Shown in pieces: positions 1-7,667 of a stretch of DNA of 61,140 nucleotides. Below the pieces are notes generated by a model. That model did not search any database. It was not told the origin of the DNA and worked only from the letters and a program-made list of their open reading frames with translations. Location: positions 1-61,140 of the forward strand of contig JAGOAX010000016.1 in NCBI GenBank assembly GCA_017983695.1, read 5' to 3'. Numbering within the stretch: the stretch's first letter is position 1; the number at the start of each line of letters is the position of its first letter. Made by a program: the position numbers and the translations under genes. This stretch comes from Ferruginibacter sp. (GTDB taxonomy: Bacteria; Bacteroidota; Bacteroidia; Chitinophagales; Chitinophagaceae).

Positions 1-135
1 TAATAACAGGGTGCTTTTGCCTGTTCCTGTTTTTCCAATGCAATAGATATGGCCAGAGCGGTCTTTTTCTTTTATACCGAATATTTGATTTGTATTACGG
101 AAGTTGGTTTTACCGATTTGGGTTATTACTTTCAT
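1..135 (-). CDS. Type IV secretion/conjugation-type ATPase, N-terminal fragment
   Basis: A minus-strand reading frame starts with ATG at 135 and runs off the left edge after 45 codons, so only the N-terminus is visible. It contains a textbook Walker A loop, GKTGTGKST, at about residues 35-43, preceded by a beta-strand (HIYCIG). The layout, with a short leader (ITQIGKTNFRNTNQIFGIK) and then an immediate P-loop, is what I know from VirD4/TraG-like or HerA-like DNA-transfer ATPases of Bacteroidota conjugative elements, which pump DNA through a type IV secretion channel. Its place at the start of an integrase-bounded element fits that role. The coupling-protein call is inference, because the rest of the protein lies outside the window; the P-loop itself is directly seen. 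Confidence 0.6.
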   Translation of the reverse strand, partial: MKVITQIGKTNFRNTNQIFGIKEKDRSGHIYCIGKTGTGKSTLLL

Positions 136-280
136 AACTGAATAATACACGTCCAAATCAAGTTAAGTAAGAGAGGGTGTTTTTCTAAAAAACCGTAACC
201 TTGTTAATAGTGTTATTTTAGTTTTTATGTTTTATAATAAACAGTGTTTGTGTAATATTGCTTTACTTAATTACAATATC

Positions 281-2050
281 ATGCGACTTATTAAATTTAG
301 CGTAAACAACTTTCGAGCAATAACTGGAGGTTTAGAAAGTAACCAAATTAATTTCGATGGATCTAACACCATTTTTATTTTTGGTCAGAACAATGTAGGG
401 AAATCGACCTTCCTAGCTGCTTATGAGTTTATGTTTTCTGATAAAACTCCGGCATTCGATGATTTTTATAAAAGAGATGAATCAAAACCTATTGAATTTG
501 AGCTAGAGTTAGGAGTAGATGACATTGATCTTGAATTTATTCAAGAGAAACAAGAAAAGAAAATAGCTTCATTCAAGAAATTTTTAAGCCCAGAATCCAT
601 AATAAGGATAAAAAGAACTTTCACCCTTTCTATTGAAAAGGATAAACCTAAAATCACTAAAGCAAAAGACATTACATGGAACCCAATAACAACAGTTTGG
701 GATGATAATGCCTTTGGAAGTATTGGCTTGATTCAGGTTTTTCAAGCATTAATGCCTACACCAATTTTAATTAAAGCCATGCCGACTGAGCAAGAAGTTG
801 AAAATGTGGTTAATGAAATTCTTGCAAGTAAGGCTAAACAAAAACTAAGCGATGACGAATTTTCAGAACTTACTGATGCTCAAGAAAAAGTAAAAGAGTT
901 ACAAGCTAAAATGTATAATCCTGTTTCAATTAATGAATATCAAGAGGAGGTAAATAAACATTTTCAGCAACTTTTTCCAGATACGAAGATAGAAATTGAA
1001 GATTCAGATAAGGTTAAATGGACAGAAGATAAGTTTGGTAAAAAATTTAGTGTTGAATTTAAGAAACAAAATGCAGATGGGTCCCAAGATAACGAAACAC
1101 CAAGCACATATAATTCAATTGGTCATGGAGCAGTTAGGAGCGCAATCTTTTCATTATTGCTAATGCGTGATATAGCTGAGGAATTGCCAAGACGTGCAGA
1201 TAGAAAAGAATATTTAATCTTATTTGAAGAACCTGAGCTTTTTCTTTATCCGAAGCTATTAAAGAGTTTAAGAGAGCTAATTTATGCTGTAAGTGAGCTG
1301 AATTTCCCTTACCAAGTTTTATGCGCTTCGCATTCTCCTCAAATGATTGATCTGTCTAAACGAAATTCAACATTAATACGAATGGTTAAAAGCGAAGTTG
1401 GCACAATGCTATATCAAATCAAGGATGAAGATTTGAAAGAAGCAAAAGGAGCATCAACTATCGAAGACTTAAAACAAGCTATGTATGAAGTTCTTCGTTT
1501 TAATCCTTATATCTGTGAATCGTTTTATGCAGACGAAGTTTTGCTTGTTGAAGGTCCTACTGAAGAAATTATAATTAGGGGGATATTGCAAAAATTAAAT
1601 CCAACTAAGGATTTGTTTATTGTGAATTGTGGAACGGTGAATAATATTCCCTTCTATCAAAAGGTTTATAGGAAATTTGCTATACGAAGTCATGTTGTTT
1701 GTGATACTGACGGCAAGACAATAGATGCAATAGATGCATTTGGCAACCCTTCTTTTAGTAACGGAATTCAGAATTCTATATATAATGAGCACTTATTGAA
1801 TTGTAATAATAATCCGAGGATTGGTGGGTTGCTAAGAATTCATGACACTACTTTTGAAGTAGCTCACGCTCACGAAAGCGTAAATAGTTTATTTAAATAT
1901 CCCGATACTTACTTGGCAAGCCACGGTAAGCCCTTTAATGCAAACAAATATTGGCGTGAGATATTGGAACCAAATTTTACAAATGAATTCATAGATACCA
2001 CCCCTATTATTTCTCATCTTAAAGAAATTATAAGTTTTTCATGGACATAA
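281..2050 (+). CDS. OLD-family ATP-dependent endonuclease (AAA ATPase plus TOPRIM)
   Basis: This protein of 589 residues has an SMC/RecF-like ATPase and a TOPRIM nuclease domain, the architecture of OLD (overcoming lysogenization defect) nucleases. It opens with the usual MRLIKFSVNNFRAI strand. Walker A is GQNNVGKS at about residues 35-42 and Walker B is LILFEEPELFLYP near 311-318, followed by the CASHSPQMI histidine motif. The TOPRIM part begins near residue 417 with VLLVEGPTEE, which carries the metal-binding Glu, and continues to CDTDGK near 474, the DxD motif. I place the start at 281 because the family motif begins there; an in-frame ATG at 227 would add 18 residues without homology. No UvrD-like helicase follows, so this is a stand-alone OLD rather than a Gabija GajA/GajB pair. 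Known members act in phage or plasmid defence; the role here is inferred. Confidence 0.85.
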   Translation: MRLIKFSVNNFRAITGGLESNQINFDGSNTIFIFGQNNVGKSTFLAAYEFMFSDKTPAFDDFYKRDESKPIEFELELGVDDIDLEFIQEKQEKKIASFKKFLSPESIIRIKRTFTLSIEKDKPKITKAKDITWNPITTVWDDNAFGSIGLIQVFQALMPTPILIKAMPTEQEVENVVNEILASKAKQKLSDDEFSELTDAQEKVKELQAKMYNPVSINEYQEEVNKHFQQLFPDTKIEIEDSDKVKWTEDKFGKKFSVEFKKQNADGSQDNETPSTYNSIGHGAVRSAIFSLLLMRDIAEELPRRADRKEYLILFEEPELFLYPKLLKSLRELIYAVSELNFPYQVLCASHSPQMIDLSKRNSTLIRMVKSEVGTMLYQIKDEDLKEAKGASTIEDLKQAMYEVLRFNPYICESFYADEVLLVEGPTEEIIIRGILQKLNPTKDLFIVNCGTVNNIPFYQKVYRKFAIRSHVVCDTDGKTIDAIDAFGNPSFSNGIQNSIYNEHLLNCNNNPRIGGLLRIHDTTFEVAHAHESVNSLFKYPDTYLASHGKPFNANKYWREILEPNFTNEFIDTTPIISHLKEIISFSWT

Positions 2051-2080
2051 AAGAATAGAAATAACTTTTTCTCTTGTACA

Positions 2081-3841
2081 CTATGCCCTCTCCTGGAGAT
2101 TGTTGCTATATATTTCTAATTCTTTTATACTTTGTTTAATCCTTTCTTGATGGGAGGGCAGTTCATAAATCCATTCCTTTAGGGCACAACAAGAGACAAG
2201 TCGCTGTTCTAAAGCTTCAAATCCATTTTTACATTTATACTGCAAGCTATTTTCAGAAAAGTAAAGTTCAGAAAAGATATATCTGGTAACCTCATCTTTT
2301 TCTGCAGGATTAGCGATAAAATCATATAGCATAAGGTTTTTTAAGAGTTCGGAAAGTTCTATCACCTTTTGTACAACTTCCAAAATACTTACAGTAGTAG
2401 TTTGCTCCTGTTGTATTAACTGAACATATTTATTATTCAATTGCTGTTCAGATTCCAAATAGTTTTCCGGAGTATACACGCCAGTTCTGAGTAAATTCAA
2501 TTTGTTTTGCTGGAGATAGGTAATATCCTCTTGTATTTTTCTTTTTTGTCTGTCAATACTTGCCAAATGTTCTGTTCTCTTTTGCTCTACTTCCGGCAAT
2601 TCTATTTTTGTACTCTCCTCAATTTGAAGAAGCTCGTCTTCTGTCAGAATCAACTTTTCAATAGTCTTTGAGACGATGCTATCAATAATCCGGTTATTAA
2701 AATTCTTTGTTTTATTCTCACAAAGAGGCTTACAGTTTACGCAGTAATACTGTATACCCTTTTTGATATATGGCGTGTACACTCTTTGACAACTTGCACA
2801 ACGTATTAAACCCCTGTATGGATAAAATAGTTCACTGGAATATTTCACACTTACATTTTTCTTTTTTAGCATTCGTTGAACCTTCATAAAAAGTTCTTCG
2901 GATATTAATGGCTCATGGCTGTTACTTTTTATAAACGTACCATCATTGCCCTTAGTTTTACCCATATAAAATGGGCTACTGAGTATCTTATGTATTGCAG
3001 ACCTGGAAGGAATATGAGCAACCGGAGTAATTTCTGTTTGCATATCGGATTCTTCTTCTTTCTGCTTTTCTTCTATTGTTCTTTTCCTTCGCATTGGAGA
3101 CATCGTAAAGCCTTGTGTAATGGCCCATGTAGTAAGTTCTGCTATAGACCAATTACCTGTGGCATATTTTTCAAATAGCTGCTTAATAACAGGTGCACGC
3201 ACCGAATCAAGGGGCTTGTTCTCCATAGTTCCTAAATTCAAATAGCCAACTGGAGCTTTTGAAGTGCAAATACCTTTCTCCCTTTGGTTGCGGATATTCA
3301 GCTTTACTTTTTCACTGGTAACCCGTGAATGGTGTTGAGCAAACATTCCGTCAATATCCATGTGCAATGCACCTGAACTTGATTTATCATAACTAACCAG
3401 GGTGAATCTCAGGTCAATGTCATTTTTTAAAAGCTTTTTTAAAATCGCTTCATCTGCATCATTTCTACTGGCCCTGTCCCAACACAAAAAGATAACGCCT
3501 TTGAATATTTTCTTATTGAGCATCTGTATCAGCTTATGAAACTTTGGCCGTTCAATTCTAAACTGAACAACCCCATTATCAGAAATGATCATGATTTCAT
3601 CTTCTTTGTATGCTGAATGTTTTTCAGCAATAATACCATCAGTACAAAAGCCGGGTATAGAAACAGGCGCAATTGATAAATGCTTTGAAAGGGCATATTT
3701 TAAATTCTCGGCCCTTTGATAATGGAGGGAATTTTTCTGATTTTCAGGTTCATCAGTACTCTTTCGGTTATATATCAAATAGTGATCTTGATATACACCC
3801 TGTTCAATATTTATATCATTGTTTTGATTGATTTCTTTCAT
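2081..3841 (-). CDS. Large serine recombinase (resolvase/invertase family)
   Basis: This 586-residue protein has the order of domains of large serine integrases. An N-terminal resolvase domain carries the catalytic motif YNRKS at residues 24-28 (Ser28 is the nucleophile) and the conserved WDRASRN segment near 121-127. A recombinase DNA-binding domain follows (about 190-330), then a zinc ribbon with Cys348, Cys351, Cys367 and Cys370. A long Glu/Gln/Lys-rich coiled coil spans roughly 410-480, and a C-terminal tail ends the protein. Such enzymes integrate, excise or invert DNA through a phosphoserine intermediate. Its start overlaps the end of the small upstream gene by 26 bases, which suggests translational coupling. 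It could move a smaller element nested in this region, or resolve a circular form. Its attachment sites are not identified. Confidence 0.88.
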   Translation of the reverse strand: MKEINQNNDINIEQGVYQDHYLIYNRKSTDEPENQKNSLHYQRAENLKYALSKHLSIAPVSIPGFCTDGIIAEKHSAYKEDEIMIISDNGVVQFRIERPKFHKLIQMLNKKIFKGVIFLCWDRASRNDADEAILKKLLKNDIDLRFTLVSYDKSSSGALHMDIDGMFAQHHSRVTSEKVKLNIRNQREKGICTSKAPVGYLNLGTMENKPLDSVRAPVIKQLFEKYATGNWSIAELTTWAITQGFTMSPMRRKRTIEEKQKEEESDMQTEITPVAHIPSRSAIHKILSSPFYMGKTKGNDGTFIKSNSHEPLISEELFMKVQRMLKKKNVSVKYSSELFYPYRGLIRCASCQRVYTPYIKKGIQYYCVNCKPLCENKTKNFNNRIIDSIVSKTIEKLILTEDELLQIEESTKIELPEVEQKRTEHLASIDRQKRKIQEDITYLQQNKLNLLRTGVYTPENYLESEQQLNNKYVQLIQQEQTTTVSILEVVQKVIELSELLKNLMLYDFIANPAEKDEVTRYIFSELYFSENSLQYKCKNGFEALEQRLVSCCALKEWIYELPSHQERIKQSIKELEIYSNNLQERA

Positions 3842-4067
3842 AGAGTAATACTCCGTCAGGAGAATAAAGCTTACCTTCTATTATACTATATCCTTCACTT
3901 ACAAGTCTATTATGTATTTTTTGTAAAATATCTCCTAAGCCTTGTAAGCCTGTGATAGTTTCTTTCGGTAAAGGGCGACCATTTTCATATTCAAAATGTA
4001 AAGTATCACCGGCTGTTTTAGCAGGTGTTATTGCAATAATTTTTTGTCTGTATGAATGTAGTTGCAT
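3816..4067 (-). CDS. Small hypothetical protein upstream of the serine recombinase
   Basis: An 83-residue protein that I do not recognise. It reads as a soluble, folded, charged protein with no signal peptide or membrane segment (MQLHSYRQKIIAITP at the start, ending NQSKQ). It ends 26 bases inside the recombinase gene on the same strand, so the two are probably co-transcribed and translationally coupled, with this gene first. The overlap and even codon use support it being real. A recombination-directionality or regulatory function would fit its position, but nothing in the sequence shows that. Confidence 0.55.
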   Translation of the reverse strand: MQLHSYRQKIIAITPAKTAGDTLHFEYENGRPLPKETITGLQGLGDILQKIHNRLVSEGYSIIEGKLYSPDGVLLYERNQSKQ

Positions 4068-4129
4068 CCATCATATATTTTACTTCTTGTTTTGGGAAGA
4101 CATAAGACAGGGTGTACGAATAATTTGAG

Positions 4130-4138
4130 TTATCCACA
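4130..4138 (+). promoter_or_regulatory. DnaA-box-like sequence
   Basis: TTATCCACA matches the consensus DnaA box TTATNCACA exactly. A single 9-mer can occur by chance in 61 kb, so it only gains weight from lying in the same gap as the dyad repeats and between divergent mobile-element operons. Confidence 0.3.
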
Positions 4139-4266
4139 GATTTTGTATTTCAAGCAAATTACCCTCCCTTATTTTACCTTTTCAATTAAGATAGAATTTT
4201 TACATGGAAAAGGTCGCTTCCATTTTATCAATCTCATTTTCTAAAAATATTTATGGAAACATGACG

Positions 4267-4288
4267 AAAAAAGATGCCTTCGGGCATC
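4267..4288 (-). terminator. Rho-independent terminator, minus strand
   Basis: GATGCC and GGCATC (4273-4278 and 4283-4288) pair around a 4-nt loop. On the minus strand the hairpin is directly followed by six T residues. No minus-strand gene ends just before it, so it probably ends a short transcript that starts upstream in the same gap. Confidence 0.65.
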
Positions 4289-4321
4289 GCTTGTATTGTA
4301 GAAGACAAGATGTCTTTTATG

Positions 4322-4337
4322 TTTTGTATTCTGCCCT
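4322..4337 (+). promoter_or_regulatory. Copy 1 of a shared 16-nt element motif
   Basis: TTTTGTATTCTGCCCT. It differs by one or two bases from copies at 5193-5208 and 7583-7598, and all three are on the plus strand upstream of plus-strand genes. This copy lies 123 bases before the 4461 gene. It may be an activator-binding or promoter element. Confidence 0.4.
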
Positions 4338-4364
4338 GAGGTGAACTAAAAAATGTATATAAAT

Positions 4365-4411
4365 ATCGAACGATAACGAATGATATAAATATCGAAACGA
4401 TAATCGTCGAT
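4365..4411. repeat. Three short dyads, ATCG-N(1-3)-CGAT
   Basis: ATCG-AA-CGAT (4365-4374), ATCG-AAA-CGAT (4391-4401) and ATCG-T-CGAT (4403-4411). The first two sit inside a longer direct repeat, TATAAATATCGA(A)ACGATAA, with a period of 26 bases. Such arrays are typical of operators or iterons. The cluster lies 50-96 bases upstream of the 4461 gene. Confidence 0.5.
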
Positions 4412-4460
4412 GCTGTGAACAAGTAAAAAATTATCAGTTTAAAAGCTCTTTAACAATAAT

Positions 4461-4697
4461 ATGCAACACTATGAACAACATGAAATAAGGTTAGCAAATG
4501 AAATTGCGGAAACATTGAAAGACAGGGATGCCTTACCGTTATTCTTGAGCTATACCCGTAAGTACCAGGAAACCCATCTCAGGCAAGTCTTAGCCAAGGT
4601 AATGTCGATACCTGAGAACAGTATCCGTAAATCAAGGGGTGCATTATTCACTTTTCTCATTAACCAACATGGAAATGCTAACCATACTGGGGCTTAG
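4461..4697 (+). CDS. Small basic protein of the mobile element, unknown function
   Basis: A 78-residue protein that is largely helical and basic in its second half (TRKYQETHLRQVLAKV, then SIPENSIRKSRGALFTFLIN). I do not recognise a named family. The alternating helices with Arg/Lys at the C-terminus would suit nucleic-acid binding. It overlaps the next gene by 29 bases, so the two are almost certainly one operon with coupled translation. It is the first gene downstream of the dyad repeats and the 16-nt motif. Confidence 0.6.
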   Translation: MQHYEQHEIRLANEIAETLKDRDALPLFLSYTRKYQETHLRQVLAKVMSIPENSIRKSRGALFTFLINQHGNANHTGA

Positions 4698-5166
4698 TTT
4701 TAACACACGAAACCTGGGGCTAGCAATTGTCAAATCAGATCGGCTTGTGGATTACTCGTCAAAGCTTCACAAGCAAAAATGGACATCGGTTAAGATGGAA
4801 ATGATACTTACCAGCCTGGCCTCGTGCATTGATGCTTATACCATAGATAAGATGGCATTGTCAATACCTTATATCAGGCATCAAACAAGCGAGTTTAGGG
4901 ATATGATGAGGGCAATAATTGCTCTTGCACAAATGAGAAACATCGAAGTGATTACCTATACCCCTCAAGATTTATTTCTTTTTATCCCTGATGTAAAAAA
5001 GAAAACATCAAAGGTGTTTATGCAACACTTAGTGTTTCTCTATCCTGAATTAGTACCGTGGTATGAAAAGGAAACTTCGAACAAGAATAAGTATTACTAC
5101 AAAATGTTTGAAGCAATAGGAGTGGCGACACTTTATTCCAGAAAGATTGGGAAATGGCGGAGTTAG
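4669..5166 (+). CDS. RuvC/RNase H-fold protein with degenerate active site
   Basis: A protein of about 165 residues whose order of conserved blocks follows RuvC Holliday-junction resolvases. It has a first strand ILGLSFNTRNLGLAIV (RuvC: LGIDPGxRxTGxxV), a helix, the strand KMALSIPYI where RuvC has AIEQVF, and a helical segment. It then has VITYTPQDLF followed by a Lys-rich stretch, and the terminal helix KMFEAIGVATLY where RuvC has DAADALAIA. The first catalytic Asp is Ser and the second Glu is Ser; only an acid near the last helix remains. It may therefore bind branched DNA without cutting it. The start is ATG 4669 or 4675, inside the upstream gene; an ATG at 4639 would overlap further. The fold assignment is by eye from motif order and is not proven. 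Confidence 0.6.
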   Translation: MEMLTILGLSFNTRNLGLAIVKSDRLVDYSSKLHKQKWTSVKMEMILTSLASCIDAYTIDKMALSIPYIRHQTSEFRDMMRAIIALAQMRNIEVITYTPQDLFLFIPDVKKKTSKVFMQHLVFLYPELVPWYEKETSNKNKYYYKMFEAIGVATLYSRKIGKWRS

Positions 5167-5169
5167 TAC

Positions 5170-5195
5170 AAAGGCAAGGGTTAACCCTTGCCTTT
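5170..5195 (+). terminator. Terminator after the RuvC-like operon
   Basis: A perfect 26-base palindrome (AAAGGCAAGGG and its complement around TTAA) begins four bases after the stop codon and ends in a short T run. It probably ends the two-gene operon. Confidence 0.7.
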
Positions 5196-5208
5196 TGCAT
5201 TCTACCCT
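5193..5208 (+). promoter_or_regulatory. Copy 2 of a shared 16-nt element motif
   Basis: TTTTGCATTCTACCCT. It begins in the T run of the preceding terminator and lies 87 bases before the 5296 start codon. It differs from copy 3 at 7583 by one base. Confidence 0.4.
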
Positions 5209-5295
5209 GCCTTCTTTTCTCATGCTTGAACAGGTTGGATAAATATAATCAACATTCTTTAAAACTTAAACCCTTACCATATTAAAAGGTATACC

Positions 5296-5862
5296 ATGAG
5301 TGTTATAGACATCCTAAACTATTTTTGCTATTCTGAAATGAGTATACTGTTACCATTTCAAAATACTATGTCTTTAGAGAACCCCATTAGCACAATACGA
5401 AAAGCCGTTCAGGGTGCAGCAGAAGAACTAGCATCAAAGGAATTACTGCAAAAAGCTGAATCCAATCATTATGATAAGGTTTTTCTCATTTTCAAAACCT
5501 TACGAAACATTAACCCTAAAACCCTGGAGAAAGTCATCATAGCATCTGCGAAAGGCAAGGAACTAAAAGATAAGTTGAGTAAAGAGTTGTTCGCCGAGTT
5601 TGAAAGCGTTGCGTTTGAAATATCTGCTGACTACAAAAAGAAAATAACCGCTCAAGTTGAAAAAATTGAAAATGATAGTTCATGCCAAAACAAGTACGAA
5701 CAAGTTACAGCTGTCACAAAAAATATTTTTACTGATATGGCATATGAAATAAAAAACGATCCAAGATTACTTACAGCCTTTGCTGGTAAAGAGGATCTGC
5801 TGGACGAAGCTGTCAATTTTGTTCATTCTGATCTTCCTGAACTTTTAGTTGCCAGTATGTAA
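5296..5862 (+). CDS. Hypothetical protein of the mobile element
   Basis: An unrecognised protein of up to 188 residues, predicted mostly helical and rich in Lys and Glu (for example KTLEKVIIASAKGKELKDKLSKELF), without signal peptide or clear membrane segment. The first 25 residues read unlike the rest, and in-frame ATGs at 5338 and 5368 (MSLENPISTIRKAV) are good alternative starts. It stands alone between the RuvC-like operon and the convergent pentapeptide-repeat gene. Function is not evident. Confidence 0.6.
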   Translation: MSVIDILNYFCYSEMSILLPFQNTMSLENPISTIRKAVQGAAEELASKELLQKAESNHYDKVFLIFKTLRNINPKTLEKVIIASAKGKELKDKLSKELFAEFESVAFEISADYKKKITAQVEKIENDSSCQNKYEQVTAVTKNIFTDMAYEIKNDPRLLTAFAGKEDLLDEAVNFVHSDLPELLVASM

Positions 5863-5883
5863 ATACTGTATTTACATACGGTT

Positions 5884-7488
5884 TTATGTAGGCTCCTGGC
5901 TATTAAAAATAGTCAGGCGTAAATCTAGTAATGGAAAATCTTTTTTTAATTCTAACGCTATTTGAGCCGCCGACTTCCCCATTTCTGATTTACTATATTC
6001 GACATAGTTCAAACCAAGCTTCTCATCAAGAAGCTCAATTGTCCTCAATTTCCTTTCAAAATTTTCGTGTGCCTGGTTTTCTATTTCCAGTTTTAGTTTT
6101 ACGTTTTCCAACTGTTGTTTTTCAAGTTCCAGTTGCCTCTCTTTGCGATGGGTTTTAAGTAGTTCATGCTGTTTTATCAATTCAATTTCTTTGAGTTCTT
6201 TTTCAAGCTGCTTGTCTTCTATTTCAATCTCCAATTTTTGCAGATCAAGTAAGCGGCCGGCCACAAGAAGCTGACGTATATCTCCCCAGAACGTTTGAAT
6301 AAAACTTCCTTTTAGTATGTCAGACACTTCTATCTGAAGACTGCTTGTTGGCAATACCTTAGTTAGTTTATAGCAGTAGGAGTAAAGACGGTAGATGTTA
6401 TCAATTGTCCATGTATCCATGCTAAAGTGTAAGGAAAGACTCGAAGGAAATGAGCGAACTGAATGCTGTTCGTGTTGTGGAGCAGGAAGTGTAAAGCCGG
6501 ATATTTTATACACAGCAGGGATACGTCCATATTCCCCAATGATATCTCCTGCAGTCCTGTAGTCACCTGTTTCCCCGGCAAGTTGAAGTTGCCTCCGGAA
6601 TATGCCTATTATTTTGTTTGAAAATAGGAAATTTGGTTTAAACCCGGCCTCAGCTAACCGCTCCAGGCATATTGTAAGTTCAGGTAGATAATTAGGATGC
6701 TTGAATTTTTCAATTGTATCAACAGTCTTCAGGAAAAATTTCTCACGGGAGCCCTTAAAAATATTCCATTTTCGCATCTGGGAAGGAACGGTAGTATTTT
6801 TAAATTCAGTGTTGGTGAAATCACACAGTTTCGGGCTGCCAGTTATATCAAAATCATGGACAATATCAATCCACTTTGAATCATTTATAGCTGAGTCATA
6901 CCAGGTGGTCTTGGTAAATTCACATTTTTTCCAACTGCAGTTTTTAAAGTTCGCCCGGTTAATACTTGCCTGATTAAACTTTGTTTGAATTACTTTGATA
7001 TTGTTGAATGCTTTTGTGTCGTAGATAAAAAAGCCGATAAATAAGCCTTTGATAAAAGATGTGTTTGTGATTACTGTATCGTCATGAAATGCACCTTCAA
7101 TAAACGATGAAGATTTGAATTCACAATCAGTGAATGTGCAGTTACTGAACGTCACGTCCTGAAAATCACATTCGCTAAATGTACAGCTGGTAAAACTGCA
7201 TGAATTAAACGTTGAATTAAAACAATGAAGCAACTCAAACAAGCAAGTTTCAAAGGTCATATCCTCAAACGAAATCTCACCGAACTTGGAATTGTAAAAT
7301 AATTTCTTTTGAAATTTTACTTTGCTAATATCTAATTCATGCAAGTAGAGCTTGTTAAACTTTTTCCCTTTGAATTGTTTTAGAGCAGCGATGATTTTTT
7401 TACTTGACGTATGTCCTCCGCATTTATCGCTAAAACTAATTACCGGATTAGAACACCCTTTAATCCGACATTTCATCTGCTGTGCCAT
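5884..7488 (-). CDS. Zinc-finger, pentapeptide-repeat and coiled-coil protein
   Basis: A 534-residue protein in three parts. The N-terminus has a small zinc-finger-like motif (CRIKGC, ten residues, then CGGH). From about residue 30 to 220 runs a right-handed pentapeptide-repeat solenoid with many A(N/D)F-like steps, here of the form CxFxxCxF (for example SCSFTSCTFSECDF and SNCTFTDCEF). After a globular stretch, a long Glu/Lys/Gln coiled coil covers about residues 385-490. The start is ATG 7488, because the zinc-finger part begins there; an ATG at 7551 would add 21 hydrophobic residues. Pentapeptide-repeat proteins can mimic DNA or act as scaffolds. The role here is unknown, though its place beside ardC and an OLD nuclease would suit a defence or anti-defence function. 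Confidence 0.75.
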   Translation of the reverse strand: MAQQMKCRIKGCSNPVISFSDKCGGHTSSKKIIAALKQFKGKKFNKLYLHELDISKVKFQKKLFYNSKFGEISFEDMTFETCLFELLHCFNSTFNSCSFTSCTFSECDFQDVTFSNCTFTDCEFKSSSFIEGAFHDDTVITNTSFIKGLFIGFFIYDTKAFNNIKVIQTKFNQASINRANFKNCSWKKCEFTKTTWYDSAINDSKWIDIVHDFDITGSPKLCDFTNTEFKNTTVPSQMRKWNIFKGSREKFFLKTVDTIEKFKHPNYLPELTICLERLAEAGFKPNFLFSNKIIGIFRRQLQLAGETGDYRTAGDIIGEYGRIPAVYKISGFTLPAPQHEQHSVRSFPSSLSLHFSMDTWTIDNIYRLYSYCYKLTKVLPTSSLQIEVSDILKGSFIQTFWGDIRQLLVAGRLLDLQKLEIEIEDKQLEKELKEIELIKQHELLKTHRKERQLELEKQQLENVKLKLEIENQAHENFERKLRTIELLDEKLGLNYVEYSKSEMGKSAAQIALELKKDFPLLDLRLTIFNSQEPT

Positions 7489-7582
7489 AGTTACTTGTAT
7501 TATTATAGTTCCACAAAAACCAATATAGTAAATAAAGTTTAAATATACCACTAACTATATTGGGTTATATATTGATCCTTGC

Positions 7583-7598
7583 TTTTGCATTCTGCCCT
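7583..7598 (+). promoter_or_regulatory. Copy 3 of a shared 16-nt element motif
   Basis: TTTTGCATTCTGCCCT, 30 bases before the first possible ardC start (7629) and 69 before the likely one (7668). See the copies at 4322 and 5193. Confidence 0.4.
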
Positions 7599-7667
7599 CC
7601 CTTATATCCCTTCTAAGTTTTCTATACAATGAAAGAAATTATTCTTTCACAATTAAAAATTAGAATT

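Larger units (their letters stand above)
4267..4430 (-). ncRNA. Candidate small RNA ending at the 4267-4288 terminator
   Basis: The minus-strand terminator has no coding gene upstream of it. The stretch before it also folds into a small hairpin (AGACA/TGTCT at 4303-4315). A transcript starting near the dyads at 4365-4411 would be about 100-160 nt. This resembles the layout of plasmid copy-control or antisense RNAs, but no known family is recognised and the 5' end is a guess. Confidence 0.25.
4068..4460. other. Divergent control region of the mobile element
   Basis: This 393-base, AT-rich gap lies between the leftward recombinase operon and the rightward RuvC-like operon. I see no convincing protein gene in it; a 62-codon minus-strand frame at 4234-4422 reads through a strong terminator. 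It holds a perfect DnaA-box match, a minus-strand terminator, three short dyads of the form ATCG-N(1-3)-CGAT and one copy of the 16-nt element motif. The combination suggests a regulatory or replication/transfer control region. Confidence 0.5.

Noticed and set aside
281..2050. Gabija defence system
   Set aside because: The OLD-like protein resembles GajA, but no UvrD-like GajB gene follows; the next gene is a convergent serine recombinase.
4234..4422. Minus-strand frame of 62 codons with a hydrophobic N-terminus
   Set aside because: It runs through a strong minus-strand terminator (4267-4288) and across the dyad repeats, and has no good ribosome-binding site; a non-coding control region or small RNA explains it better.
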